From contig CAMQGK010000565.1 of assembly GCA_947000775.1 (NCBI GenBank), forward strand, positions 9,224,501 to 9,288,500: a stretch of 64,000 nt of DNA, written 5' to 3'. Origin of the DNA: Pterois miles (Eukaryota; Chordata; Actinopteri; Perciformes; Scorpaenidae). Below are positions 24,133 to 34,985 of this stretch, in pieces. Numbering within the stretch: the stretch's first letter is position 1; each line of letters starts with the position of its first letter. A model generated the notes under the pieces. The model was not told where the DNA came from, ran no database searches, and was given only the letters and a program-made list of their open reading frames with translations. The position numbers and the translations under genes were made by a program.

Positions 24133-24262
24133 TAGCTATTAAGTAAGAACATGGTTTGTCTTCTGGCACCCTCATGCTGTTTTTTAGATTTAAGAATAGC
24201 AAAGTTGTCTCAACATTTTCATCCATCCAGCAATTTAGTTTCTGGCGTTATGGGCATTACAC

Positions 24263-24325
24263 AATACCATACCATACCATATCATACCATACCATACCAT
24301 ACCATACCATACCATACCATACCAT
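24263..24325. repeat. (CCATA)n pentanucleotide microsatellite
   Basis: About twelve units of ATACC with one variant (ATATC). It is followed by TTACTTTATTGTCCCCTTGG, the complement of a typical LINE/SINE 3' tail, so the array probably grew from the tail of a minus-strand retroposon. Confidence 0.9.
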
Positions 24326-25765
24326 TTACTTTATTGTCCCCTTGGGCTTCTTAGGCTCAGTGTCACTGTGTTAGACTTGTACACGGCAGTAGACTCTGAG
24401 CTTTGAGGCACCCATGAACTTTGAGACAGAAATAATGATTGAAACTCATCTAGAAATATTTACATGGAACTTAATGTTGACAATAGCAGATCCTGGTTAC
24501 TGTTTGCATTTCATGATAAGTTCACCAGTTGATTACTCTTGTCTTACACATGACAATATTTGTTTTAGTTAAACATGCTGGCTGGGCTGTTTAGAGTCAT
24601 CTGAAATATGAATGCTGACCTCTTTGCACTTTTTTTTTTCACTAGCGTCTTGATTTAATCCCTCCACAAGGAATCAAAACCCTAACCATGACTGCAACTA
24701 ACTCAGAGTTCCCTGAACGTATGTCTCATGTTGAGATAAGCTCAGCCATCCACTGTGAGACGTGTGTCCTTGATGATGTGAAGCAGGGTGTAAGTGATCC
24801 TGGAGACTGTGAGATTAACAGGTTGCTGTGGAAACAGTTAAGACAGGTTGAGGATTTTGACATAGCTGGCTATGCATGTACTTAAAAAGAAAATCATATG
24901 AATGCATTATACACAGTATTCAGCCAATTTTGTATCACTATCATTGTGTTATCACTGATTCCTCAACAGGATGTATATTCCTTTACATATAATGATACCC
25001 ACAGAAGCAGTGGAATTGCAGCAGCAAAGAATAGGGTATATAATCAGACATGCTACTAAAATTGTTACTAGTACCATAAGTCAATATGTTTGCATGGCAT
25101 CCAAATGTTTTATGTTGTCAAGAACAAGCCTTCACTGTGTGCAAATGTGCAAATCATTTCCCTACTACCACAGCGCTGTCCCCACCGTTAATGTCGTGGC
25201 TACAGCTAAACTCCTCTTTACAAGTTTCCCTTTCCTGCCATTGTCAACCACACTCTTCCTCTTTTCAATGCAGTAAGCTGGAAAAAGCAGCAGCTGAATT
25301 CTCACAGAGGTAATTAGCGCTCCACTCAAGGTTACAGTATGAAACGATGACATGATGATGGTGATGTATCTGGATTAGAGGGCACACAACTAAATTATGG
25401 TTTAAAAGGTTTAATTGTAGAGCATTATGTACTTTTTTTTCCACAACAACAGTAAGAATGCATCCACGAGGGTTTGATTTAGTATGTGCAACCATTTTGT
25501 AAATACAGCATATCATTGTGGGATTTTACAATAGGGGTAGTATCCGACCCTAAATGCATCATTACTTTATATGCATGACTCATTCCAACCATTTACACAT
25601 TCTTTGTCCTTTTTTCTCCTCCAACACTGAATTAAGTTCAAAGTCTGCTCAGAATGAACAGTAGTTGACTTGATGTGACCACTTTACGGTATTTCTCATG
25701 TTTTGTTTTAGAAGTACATATTTATTGTGGCACACATACCAATAAGCAGACCTAGGAGTGACTGG
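24326..25765. other. Intergenic, no gene seen
   Basis: Begins with a probable short retroposon tail on the minus strand (to about 24430). The rest is unrecognised, with small unsupported open frames. Confidence 0.45.
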
Positions 25766-25865
25766 AAGGAAGCATAGACTGTATGTGGACGTAGTCACCG
25801 TGACGTCACACACTGGTTTGTGGACAACCGTTTTGAAGCTTTGAGTCAACTGAAACCATAAAGAA

Positions 25866-25942
25866 GAAGATAGAAGAAGAAGAAGATCTACCTTTATTAG
25901 TCCAAAAGTGGGGAAATTTTTTTTACATTTTTTTAAAATTAA

Positions 25943-25972
<30 letters not shown>
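25866..25972 (-). mobile_element. LINE/SINE 3' tail, minus strand
   Basis: A GAA-rich start followed by CCTTTATTAGTCC and GTGGGGAAATTTT, the complement of a fish retroposon tail also found at about 26349-26401 (opposite strand) and 62812-62840. An A run follows at 25947-25971. Confidence 0.6.
25947..25971. repeat. Poly(A) run
   Basis: About 25 consecutive A residues, preceded by AAAAAT, inside the nested insertion locus. Confidence 0.9.
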
Positions 25973-25974
<2 letters not shown>

Positions 25975-26097
25975 AGGGAGGTATGAGGGGGGGGGGTGCT
26001 CCACAAGCGCGCCGGGGGGGGTGGGGGTTTGTGCCTCCGGGGGCCCCTCGGCAGGCCCGAGATGTAAACCCCCCCTCATGTTTACAATGTTTACTGA

Positions 26098-26160
26098 GGT
26101 ACATAAATCAAGACCCTCCGGTTCCAGCCAACTCTACAGACTGAGCTACTGGCCCAACTT
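26098..26160 (-). mobile_element. tRNA-derived SINE fragment
   Basis: Read on the minus strand, CAGTAGCTCAGTCTGTAGAG is an excellent pol III A box in a tRNA-like head, followed by GGAACCGGAGGGTCTTG, the continuation seen in a common fish SINE. Only the 5' part is present. Confidence 0.5.
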
Positions 26161-26219
26161 TCAATGTTTCTGAGATGTTAAATCAAGTGAGAAGTAGACT
26201 CATTTTCTCATAGACTTCT

Positions 26220-26248
26220 ATAGGGGGGGGGGGGGGGGGGGGGGGGGG

Positions 26249-26279
<31 letters not shown>

Positions 26280-26402
26280 AGTCTGGGGGTCTCTTTATTG
26301 TGTGTTTTTGTGTGCATGTACCATGTAAAAGTTAAACAGAGTGTAAATTAATTTCCCACTGTGGGACTAATAAAGGTTGATCTTCTTCTTCTTCTTCTTC
26401 TA
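26220..26402 (+). mobile_element. Retroposon 3' end with G runs, inserted in older repeat
   Basis: Opens with two G runs and closes with TTTCCCACTGTGGGACTAAT, AAAGGTTGATC and a (CTT)n tail, the usual 3' end of a fish LINE-derived element. TTCTATA flanks both sides (26216-26222 and the bases ending at 26404) and the interrupted host repeat resumes with CAATCAG, so this looks like a target-site duplication. Confidence 0.65.
26223..26279. repeat. Poly(G): 28 G, one A, 28 G
   Basis: G28 at 26223-26250, A at 26251, G28 at 26252-26279. Strong G-quadruplex potential. Could also be a sequencing or polishing artefact. Confidence 0.9.
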
Positions 26403-26502
26403 TACAATCAGACTTCTTTTTGCAACCAGAGGAGTCGCCCCCGGTTGGATATTAGGAAGAATGCAGGTTTAAAGTATTTCATTAATGGCTTCACTTTTCA
26501 GA

Positions 26503-28600
26503 CAGAGTTGCTGGAAGGAGGACATAAAAAATACATCTCACAAACAAGGACCAAAATCATACTTATTAATTTTTAAGGAACTTGAAGCATTGACAAGATG
26601 TACTTATGTTCACCACGATGCAACAATGAGGTTTTGTGAGTTTTTTTTTTTTTACTTGTGCTCTGACTTTTTCCAGCTCTGCTTAGACAGCCCATAATAA
26701 ACTGGAGTCACATATGCTTGACACATCACAGTTGGACAGTTTACTGCTTCTGTAAGTGATTCAAGTACACCATGTGTTTACAATTTTGACTCTGAGAAAA
26801 AAAAATGACATATCCCCCTAAACTAAAGTTGTCTCTTTTTCCTTGATCCTTCACTCTGAGCCCACAGTGTCGGCAACATGATACAAGTCACTGGAAGTTC
26901 ACTGATTTCCTCATAAAGCAGAACAACCATTGAAAGATTCTGACTACTGTGCAGACAAGCTTGTCAGCTGAGAAAATGTGGCCATGGCTGATCAATCTAT
27001 GGTCATCAGCCTTTCTGCATCCAATCCGATTTCTCTATGATGTGATTTTTCTGTTCTTGAGCAATATTTTTGCATCAGGCAAGACTCACACCATGGTTTT
27101 AACCATTTATTGAAGCGCTGATGTGTGATTGAGCAAACTTTAGAGATGTATTCACAATTTGTTTCTGCTCCCCCCAAGTGGCCAAAAAATCAGTACATAT
27201 TGGCAAATAAGTTACTATTTCCACATCAGACAGACACAGAGCAACATTAATGATTATCTGGAGTCGAGTTTTTCTCCACTATACCAATAAAAGAGCAGTA
27301 TTCACTGTCTTTTTTGCACTACTGTGATCGCTTTGAAAAATCTTGAAAGGTATCTGGCTCCTTATCTGCTGTTTTCCATTTTCTCCACCAAGTAGTCACA
27401 AACTAATTTTGCAATTAGGTACAAGGAGACTACCTGGTTTCCTAAAAATTATGTTCCCATGCAGCAAAACTGCATTGTCAATTACATTTCAAGGGAATGC
27501 ATTTTTTTCCCATTGGCATATAAGAAATAAGTGTAATCAGTGTCACCGCTGGGAGGACTATATGATGTTTTACTAAACCATACCAAGTTGTTTTGTTGTC
27601 TAAACCTAAATGTCGTTGAGAATGCTGTTTCGAATTGGCAAAAGTCTATTCTTATATACGTATGTATGAAATGTTGATATGTAATGTATTTTTTTTGTTC
27701 AGAAACGATGAGATTCAATGTATCTGTGATTTGCAGAAACTTACTGTATAATGCCAACGTTTTATTCTGGTGACTGGTTCAAATAATGCTGAGACTGAAC
27801 TAAACAGTAAATGTGCCGTTAAACCAAAACAATGAGCTAAAAGAGGCTAAAAATCTAAAAAAGCAACAGTGTTTACATTACATCTTTTAGGACCGAATGA
27901 TTTAAATAAGGGCTGTTAGTTACAACCAGTCAGAGCTGATCTGGAGTCTGCCATCCATCTCTGAACAGCTGTCAATTACTCACAAACTCCGACCAAACAA
28001 TCAGATTAGGCAGCGCTGATCAAATATGAGTCAATATTCTGCTACTTTAATGACTATTTCTCTCCTCAAATGTTTTCTGAATCATCTTGTGTTTAGCTGT
28101 AAAATGGGAATGTTCGTGACCAACCCAGCAGCCATGTTGAGATCAGTTGAGGAAATACCAAGCACCGCCCACATGACCAGAGCACAGCCAATAGGAACGC
28201 TCTGTCTCTGAAATGACCTGTGATCGGTCAAAGTCTTCCATCACAGGCTAGATTTTTTAAAGCCTGAAAACAGAGCCATGAGGAGGTGCAGAAGCCTAGT
28301 TTTCTCTCACAGCACTTCAATTACAATATGCTGAAAGGTTATTATTGAATTTTTGTCCAATGTTATGAAAAAAATTGTTGCCTACTTGAGCTTTAACAGG
28401 TGCAACAGGAGAGTGAACAAGATGTCAACCAAGAGCAGGCCGTGCATACCTGAGAGAGAGCTATAATTGGACGTGTGCCGTATAGTCAATAAGAGTATTC
28501 GTGACTGTGTTTGCTTGCATGGATGCATATTAGTGTGTGTGTTTCATCAAACTTACTGTAGGTGCATACTTGCATGCCAGTAGCACACATAAATGCCTTT
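26503..28600. other. Intergenic, no gene seen
   Basis: No gene recognised. The stretch 27573-27610 (CCAAGTTGTTTTGTTGTCTA, then AACCTAAATG) is a short minus-strand fragment of the unnamed dispersed family. Confidence 0.45.
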
Positions 28601-28626
28601 GTGTGTGTGTGTGTGTGTGTGTGTGT
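28601..28626. repeat. (GT)n microsatellite
   Basis: Thirteen GT units; the left arm of an inverted pair with the CA tract 100 bases downstream. Confidence 0.95.
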
Positions 28627-28723
28627 CAGTATAAATGCCTGCAGGATTTGTCTCTTTTTACATCTGGTTTTAATGAGGGGATTCCACTGCTGTGCCTGGC
28701 AGAGCAGAACAGAGCAGTGGAAA

Positions 28724-28725
<2 letters not shown>

Positions 28726-28770
<45 letters not shown>
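28726..28770. repeat. (AC)n microsatellite
   Basis: About 22 AC units, complementary to the GT tract at 28601-28626. Confidence 0.95.
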
Positions 28771-28773
<3 letters not shown>

Positions 28774-29989
28774 GAGACTCTAAGCTAATGACATGGACCA
28801 GCACTCTGATACTGAAGAGGTGTGTGTGTGGTAGTATAAACTGACATACCAGTGTCTCTCTCTAAACTAACATAGATTAACCCACTGACCCGCGCATATG
28901 AAATCATGGCATCATTACAGAACACGTGTATGAACCCAGAAGAATGCGGTCCCTGCAAATTACAAGTTAATTTTCATGGAAAAGTGTAGAAATATGCAGT
29001 CGGATTTTAAATGTGGGAAATGAAGATGATCGGGGAGGTGCAAGGTTGATAAATTTGGTCTGGATGATGTCACATTTTGTGGGATTTGAGAAAAAAACAA
29101 TAAATACCAAACTTATCATTAAAACCTCACTGTAATGCCAGTTTTTATGTGTTTTTTATGTGTTCAAATCCAGTCTAAATCCCTCTTTATGCCCAAACCC
29201 CCCATGTATGGATGCATAGTAGTGTTGTGGGCAGCCTGCAGACCTTTGAGTCGATCCTCTTTCTCCAAACCCAAAACAATTTTATTGTTTCTTTAGATGC
29301 ATATCATCATCTACAGGTGCAGCATGTTTACACTGAAGCCAATCAGATATCATCAGGCTCAGCAGCCCGTTAAGAAAGGAGGAAACTTCTCATTCCAGAC
29401 TTACACTCCCATACATCCATTTGACCTCATTTTCTCTCCACCTTTATTTGTTCCCATTAGCGTTTTACACACACTCATCCTTCCTTCCACCTCTCACTGT
29501 GCTCCCATAACTCCCTCCATATAGTAAAAACAGATAAATAAAAGCCTCCTGCACTGTAGCTAGATAAGAATCCCTCCCCAGAGTTTTGGCAAGCACCAGA
29601 AACAGAGTTTAAGAGCCTGTAAATGTCCGAGGCAGGAATGTGAGGCTGCCTTGTATGGTCATAAGAATTGACTGCTGGTTCTTTTTTTATACTCATGTCT
29701 TTTTTTCCCTGTGAGGATCCAGGCTAGTTTTGATACACTTTCACAAAGGAGAACAGGAGCAGAGAGGCCAACATGTTCTCACTCCCAACTCGTCAAACAC
29801 CCTACCGATCGCTTGACTGTGACGCTCTAGGTACACCTCTAACATCAGTTTTGGAGGTGTCAGGGACGGCATGTCAGTTTCATGCATACAGTCATTTTTC
29901 AAAATGAAATCTCAACATAGGTGTTAATAAAAAGATTGTAGTTTGGATTAAAATTAGTATGTTTGGTGTGTAAAATAAGTACTCACTCA
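28771..29989. other. Intergenic, no gene seen
   Basis: No coding pattern. Around 29773-29895 the text TGTTCTCACTCCCAACTCG followed by TCAAACACC matches an end-like module seen again at 34545-34570, and is probably a fragment of the unnamed dispersed family. Confidence 0.4.
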
Positions 29990-30435
29990 CCTCACTTGTC
30001 GTCAGCCTCTTATCTTGGGTCAGGTAGGGGCAACAGCTCCAGCAGGGGACCCCAAACTTCCCTTTTCCGGGCCACATTAACCAGCACTGACTGGGGGATC
30101 CCGAGGCGTTCCCAGGCCGGTGTGGAGATATAATCTCTCCACCTAGTCCTTGGTCTTACCCAAGGCCTCCTCCCAGCTGGTCGTGCCTGGAACACTTCCC
30201 TCGGGAGGCGCCCAGGGGGGCATCCTTACCAGATCACCTCAACTGGCTCTTTTCAACACAAAGGGGCAGCAGCTCTACTCCAAGTCCCTCACGGATGACT
30301 GAGCTTTTCACCCTATCTCTAATGGAGATGCCAGCCACCATCCTGAGAAAACTCATTTTGGCCGCTTGTACCTGCAACCTGGTTCTTTCAGTCATGACCC
30401 TCATGACCATAGGTGAGAGTAGGAACAAAGATTGA
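29990..30435 (-). pseudogene. Non-LTR retrotransposon (LINE) reverse-transcriptase C-terminus, broken
   Basis: Two minus-strand frames carry the conserved end of a fish LINE ORF2 protein. The upstream part (30428-30234) reads SPMVMRVMTERTRLQVQAAK and SVIREGLGVELLPLCVEKSQ; the downstream part (30195-30010) reads GRRPWVRPRTRWRDYISTPA and WERLGIPQSVLVNVARKREV. The R-P-R-T-R-W-R-D motif is typical of these tails. The parts lie in different frames, so at least one frameshift has occurred between 30234 and 30195, and nothing of the reverse-transcriptase core is present. This is a dead, 5'-truncated copy. The clade (RTE or L2-like) cannot be decided from this piece. Confidence 0.8.
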
Positions 30436-30554
30436 CAGGTGGATTGAAAGATTTGGCTTCCGGTTCAGCTCTCTTTTTGTCACAATGGCCATTCATTGCA
30501 AAACTTGTGTGTGGTGTTAGTTAAGTATGTATGTTATGTAACAAAACTGTGGTA

Positions 30555-30720
30555 ACATAAGGCAAAGTTGGCTTGGTTTCACACAGGACACGAATAGCGG
30601 TCTCCTGGGGGAAAGAAGTCTGTGTTCGTTTCACCTGACCTCCTCCCTAAGCCGACTTTCTCACTCTTTATGCTACTGTATGTAGGTTGCTCTGAGTATC
30701 TAATAATGACACGGCTTCAA
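30555..30720 (+). repeat. Unnamed dispersed family, middle module
   Basis: TTGGTTTCACACAGGACACG followed by AATAGCGGTCTCCTGGGGGA matches the middle module at 40098 and 49703. Confidence 0.6.
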
Positions 30721-31342
30721 ATCAGCACTCTAAAGTACACTTATAGGTGGTCTGTAGTAGTGAACTGTTTGTGTGCAGTCAGAATGATACCAAACTCCCA
30801 CAGGAATAAAGACTGTCATGTGTTTTGTCATAACAACATCAGTCAACATCATTAGTGGCATTCTGGTGGTGTTTAAACAGCATCTGAAATGCATCACAGA
30901 TGTATGCGCAGAAAATAACATTTAAGTAGTCAACATGATATTACTTCTCCAGTGAGGGTAGTGTTGTCCATTTCTTTGCAGCCTGAGACAGTCCGGCTTC
31001 TTTCAGTCATTTACTTACCTGGCTCCACCCACGAACAGGCACCACAACTGTTTCCTGGCAACAGCAGTAAACACCTGCACTTTGATAAGGAACACATGTG
31101 AAAGTAGACCGGACAGTTTAGAGAAATGGTGAGAGTCAATCTCTGGTTTGGATTCAAACAAACAAACTCAGCGTAAATGAGCTCAGTCAAATGCAGGAAC
31201 ACACACATAGACACACAAACACTCGTTCTGTCTTGATCTCCGTCATAAACGCCTTTAGATGCCTCATCAGCCCTCCCACAGATCAGTGAATAGCTGCATC
31301 AGGTCCCAGTCCAGGCTGTTCAACCCAGGTTATGTAGTAGTA

Positions 31343-31373
<31 letters not shown>

Positions 31374-31601
31374 AGAGTGTGCAGCAGGCCGGGTGGTGAG
31401 GAGAGTGTGATGTTTACGGATCTGTGTAAGATCATTGCTCTGTAACTCCCTCTGCTTTAACTCTCTCTTTTCTGTATCTCCTCCCTGCACCACACATGCA
31501 AACATACTGCTGTCTTATTATTCATTCACTAGACCCTTATCTTCACTTTAACATGAACCAAGAACTATACGGCCCACAGGGAATGCTGTTAACACGTCTG
31601 G
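30721..31601. other. Intergenic, no gene seen
   Basis: Apart from a GT microsatellite at 31344-31368 nothing was recognised. Confidence 0.45.
31344..31368. repeat. (GT)n microsatellite
   Basis: Twelve GT units. Confidence 0.95.
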
Positions 31602-31800
31602 TTAAAAGACCACTGTGTAGTATTTAGGGGATCTATTGGCAGAAATTAAAATATAATATTAATTTTGTATATTATAAGTTATACTACGTGTGTTTTCGTT
31701 AGTGTTTAATGACCTGAAAATAAGAAAACTGTGTTTTCGTTACCTTAGAATGAGCCGTTACATAGTGAGCAGGTTCTCTTCACGGGTCATGTCTAGAAGG
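31602..31800 (+). mobile_element. TTAA-ended MITE, 5' part
   Basis: Begins TTAAAAGACCACTGTGTAG, then GGGGATCTATTGGCAGAAAT and TAGTGTTTAATGACCTGAAA, matching the copies at 36233 and 37781. The right end is lost. Confidence 0.65.
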
Positions 31801-31945
31801 TAACCCACAATTTGCGAAAATGTGCAAAAACTCTCCCGAGACTCGTTGCCCAACAACCTAATCCTAACTTAACCATTCAAGGTCGATGTCTAACCTCAGT
31901 CATCACACAAAGGTTTCACAACTTGGGTTAGTGGGTTACTTTCAC

Positions 31946-32009
31946 AGGCGCAGTTTGCGTTGGTTCAGGGGGCTCGCTGACCCCCCCCTAGAAATACATT
32001 TTTATAATA
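31946..32009 (+). repeat. Dispersed repeat, inverted partner of 51603-51662
   Basis: GCGCAGTTTGCGTTGGTTCA, then CCCCTAGAAATACATTTTTA. The complement of 51603-51662 carries the same order (ACGCAGTTTG, GGTTCACTGAACCCCCTAGA, AATGCAT). Confidence 0.6.
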
Positions 32010-32255
32010 AGTCAAGTCAAGTCAAATTTATCTCTAAAGCACATTTAAAACAACATGAACTGACCAATGTGCTTTACAGAGAAAGGCTGGTCAACAATCA
32101 CACATATACACAGGGATGAGGATAAAATCCATGTGTAGGTAGGAGGCAGCTGATTGATGAAGTGCTTTACAGTCAAATAATGAAATCTTAAAATGAAATC
32201 TGAAAGTGACAGGGAGTCAGTGGAGGGAAGTGAGTACAAGGGAAATATGCTCACA
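32005..32255 (+). mobile_element. LINE-like 3' UTR fragment
   Basis: Starts AGTCAAGTCAAGTCAAATTT followed by ATCTCTAAAGCACATTT and CAATGTGCTTTACAG, a phrase common to fish LINE-derived repeats. Continues with AAGTGCTTTACAGTCAAATA and GGAGTCAGTGGAGGGAAGTG. No reverse transcriptase is left. Confidence 0.5.
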
Positions 32256-33759
32256 TTTCCAGAAACCAGTTAAAATAACACAGAATTAATAATTTATTGT
32301 AACGATGAGTTTATGAAATATGTCAGAGGAATGTTATTGTGTTTTGTTATAAATAGGTAAGTTTTATATTAATGTACATTGTTTTAATACTTACTGTGGA
32401 AATAGTGCTTCAGCGTTGAATAAAGTAAACCATTAAAGCATGGAAGCATCTGTTATACCCTCCTTGCTTTCATTACTCATATATACACCCTTAAACTTAA
32501 CAAAAACAGTCTCATATTGGGATTCAGGTACATACATGAAATTTGACCTCTGCCTCTTGCACCATCCTAAGCATTTCAGCTCTAAAGTGCCCGCGGAAGG
32601 GATCCATCCCTCTATTTGACGAAGTGATCGTCTGACAGCAGAAAGGTAGCAAAAATTGGAAGAGAGGAAGATGAAAGACAAACTTTCTTTCATCATCACA
32701 CTCACAATAACAAATTCCACGAGTGGACGCGAAGGTTTGGCATCAGCCTCTCACCTTGAGACCTCTGACCTTTGACCACGCCCCCCTCCTAGCCGCTGGT
32801 CAGTGCCAAAATCCACACGTCTCCTGTTAGAGTGAGGGAACATTTCCACAGAAAGCCTTGCGCTACTGCCTTTGATGGATAGCTGCAGGAAACTCACATG
32901 CACTGAATCAAACAAAACACAATACTTCATTCATTCATCAACGATTTGTTAGCTAATGGAGAGAAATGTAGACACAGATAAGAAGTCATAGATCAAACTA
33001 TCTCACTCAGCCCTTGAAGGAAACTCTCAGCTGTAATTACTTCATACATCCCTGGAGGCCGGCTCCTTTTCCTGGCATGTGTTCAGGTCTAAATTAACGT
33101 CTGTGGGGGAGATTAATTTTTCATAATTACATGACTGCTCAGTGAACATCTCAAGGATGTAATCCTCAGACATAATCACATCAAAATGATTGACTTGTTT
33201 CAACACTGCTTATCTTCGTGACTTCCAGCAAACACTAGCGCCTGGGTCTGACTTGTTCTCTGTGTTTTTTGGTGTGCCGGTTGATACTTGTTGAAAGAAT
33301 GTGTTCATGGGAATGTTGTTATTGCACACTCTGGCCTTTCCTTTCATAGAAAATATCAGGAAAACAAAGAGCCGAAGCAAGAAAAATGAGAAGGGATCCT
33401 TGAACTCTGACCGTCAATAAGCACAGAAGAAGGGGATGTCGTAGCTCATCTTTTCTTGGCAGGAGTAAAAGTCAGTGTGACGTTTTGGATGTTCTTATCT
33501 GCTGTACTGTATGTGATGAAAAATTAGGATGCTAAAACAGTGGGGATGCAAGCTAATACTTGCTGAGGGAAATCGCCTGGCAGTAGGGTCACTCCAAACA
33601 ATTTAAATACGCTGACCATACTCACATGACCAAAAAGAGAAAGAAGAGGATGACTGAGACAAAAACCATAGCAGATGTGAATAAGCCAAATGATGCACAA
33701 TTTGTGGCTATTTGGTTCAAATAATTTCCCTGAAGGCTTCCTTGGGGAGGGTTTCAATC
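32256..33759. other. Intergenic; possible conserved non-coding stretch at 33020-33230
   Basis: No gene. Around 33020-33230 the sequence is not repeat-like and is dense in homeodomain-type cores (TAATTAC, GATTAATTTTTCATAATTAC, TGATTGAC). That is suggestive only. Confidence 0.35.
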
Positions 33760-34165
33760 CATCTAGAGACGCTTTGTCATGGCCATTAGCGTGTGATATC
33801 AAAGCACAAGGTACCCTTTAACATCAGTATGGGTATGTGTAAAGGTAAACCTATTCACAGCAACAGTAAATGTGCAGAGAAAGTGTGCCAGAGATGACTG
33901 TGGCGACGTAGTTTAAAGAGCAAAAAGAAATACCAAGGGCGGGTGGAAGAGGAGGTTGACAGGTCCAAAAACACAGGGCTGTCATCCAGGAGGCCGCTGT
34001 TATGTGTGTCCCGTGGATTAAGTTTCACTTTCACATTACAATCAGCTGTTTGTGTCCCGTGTTTACAATTTTCAGTTTCATTTTCACTATACAAACACAG
34101 TAGTTTTAAGCCCAACCATGTAGTTCTCTCTCAACCTAACTATAGTGGTTTTGTTTCCTAATCCT
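33760..34165 (-). repeat. Unnamed dispersed family, near-complete copy
   Basis: Reverse order of modules: GCTTTGTCATGGCCATTAGC near 33770, GGTTGACAGGTCCAAAAAC and CCAGGAGGCCGCTGTTATG near 33955-34005, then CAACCTAACTATAGTGG near 34132. Spacing agrees with the copies at 12484 and 49525. Confidence 0.65.
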
Positions 34166-34540
34166 AATGTGACGCTAAGGGTAACTATAGTGGTTTTGAT
34201 GGCAAAAATAAAGTGACACCAAACCAAAGGGTGTGACGCCAAGGTGCGTTATGTGACAAGTTGAGAAGAGAACATGTTGAGAATGCTTCATAGATGCATT
34301 TACACAGATTTTGTTATCTAATAGCTATTTGATCAGCCTAAGATGCATGAAGTGTAAATGAGGTCAGTGCTGCAGGTAGTTGATCTTCTGAAGGTCTTTT
34401 AAGCCCTTTTCAACCGGACAGGAAGCACTCATTAATCATAATCGTTGTAAAATTAATTTATAATCATGTCATTATGAAGATGCATTTCAATCACAGGCCC
34501 AGAATCATTTAAACCATCGGGGCCTGTTTTAGATATGCAT
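34166..34540. other. Intergenic, partly family-related
   Basis: Up to about 34280 the sequence (AACTATAGTGGTTTTGATGG, AAAATAAAGTG) continues the family seen again at 37620-37700. The rest was not recognised. Confidence 0.4.
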
Positions 34541-34690
34541 CCCGTTCTCACTCCCAAGTCGTCAAACATGGCAGCTTGGCAGTTATGGTGGCAGTAAAGG
34601 AGAAAGTCAGGTAACGTGGTATAAAGAGCTATACGTCCATGTTTGGAGGTCGGGGTGGAAGGATAGGTCAAAAAACACAGGACTTTCACC
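34541..34690. repeat. Unnamed dispersed family, end module and partial middle module
   Basis: GTTCTCACTCCCAAGTCGTC followed by AAACATGGCAGCTTGG near 34542-34577, then GGTCGGGGTGGAAGGATAGG and ACACAGGACTTTCACCAAGG (complement of the middle module). The same end-like text recurs near 62864-62900. Confidence 0.55.
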
Positions 34691-34692
34691 AA

Positions 34693-34985
34693 GGAGCATA
34701 GATTGTATACAAAGATGGATGACATGACAGCTACCCAAAGTGAAGCCAAAGCATCTGAATTGCCCCCGTGGTGGCTGCAGTTTAGGTCATACAGCCTGCC
34801 TCCTCTATGTTAGTGGATGGGACATGGGTCAAACCAAAAAGTCAAATATATCTTTCCTATAGATGGTTTCTGTCATTTTAGGTAGTTCTTATCACACTCA
34901 TGTATGTTTAAGTATTCATTTTTCTTCGTTTGGTTTTAATAAGTTATTTGATGCTATAAAAAAGGGGGTGAGACATCAGGATTGG
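34693..34985 (+). repeat. Teleost dispersed repeat (second type)
   Basis: Starts GCATAGATTGTATACAAAGA followed by TGGATGACATGACAGCTACC, contains GCCCCCGTGGTGGCTGCAGT and a CCTCCTCTATGTTAG phrase. The wording resembles a very common percomorph repeat. It has no frame. Confidence 0.5.

Larger units (their letters stand above)
25766..26502 (-). repeat. Teleost dispersed repeat, copy 2, broken by nested insertions
   Basis: Minus-strand copy of the repeat at 215-695. Its 3' end (GTAGTCACCGTGACGTCAC) is at about 25786-25809, a middle block (TCATTTTCTCATAGACTTCT) at 26200-26219, the next block (CAATCAGACTTCTTTTTGCA) at 26405-26424 and its 5' end (GGCTTCACTTTTCAG) at 26488-26502. Between these lie at least three foreign segments: about 25860-26085, 26098-26160 and 26220-26402. 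Confidence 0.65.

Noticed and set aside
28486..28788. Cys/Val and Thr/His repeat frames
   Set aside because: They are translations of GT/AC microsatellites.
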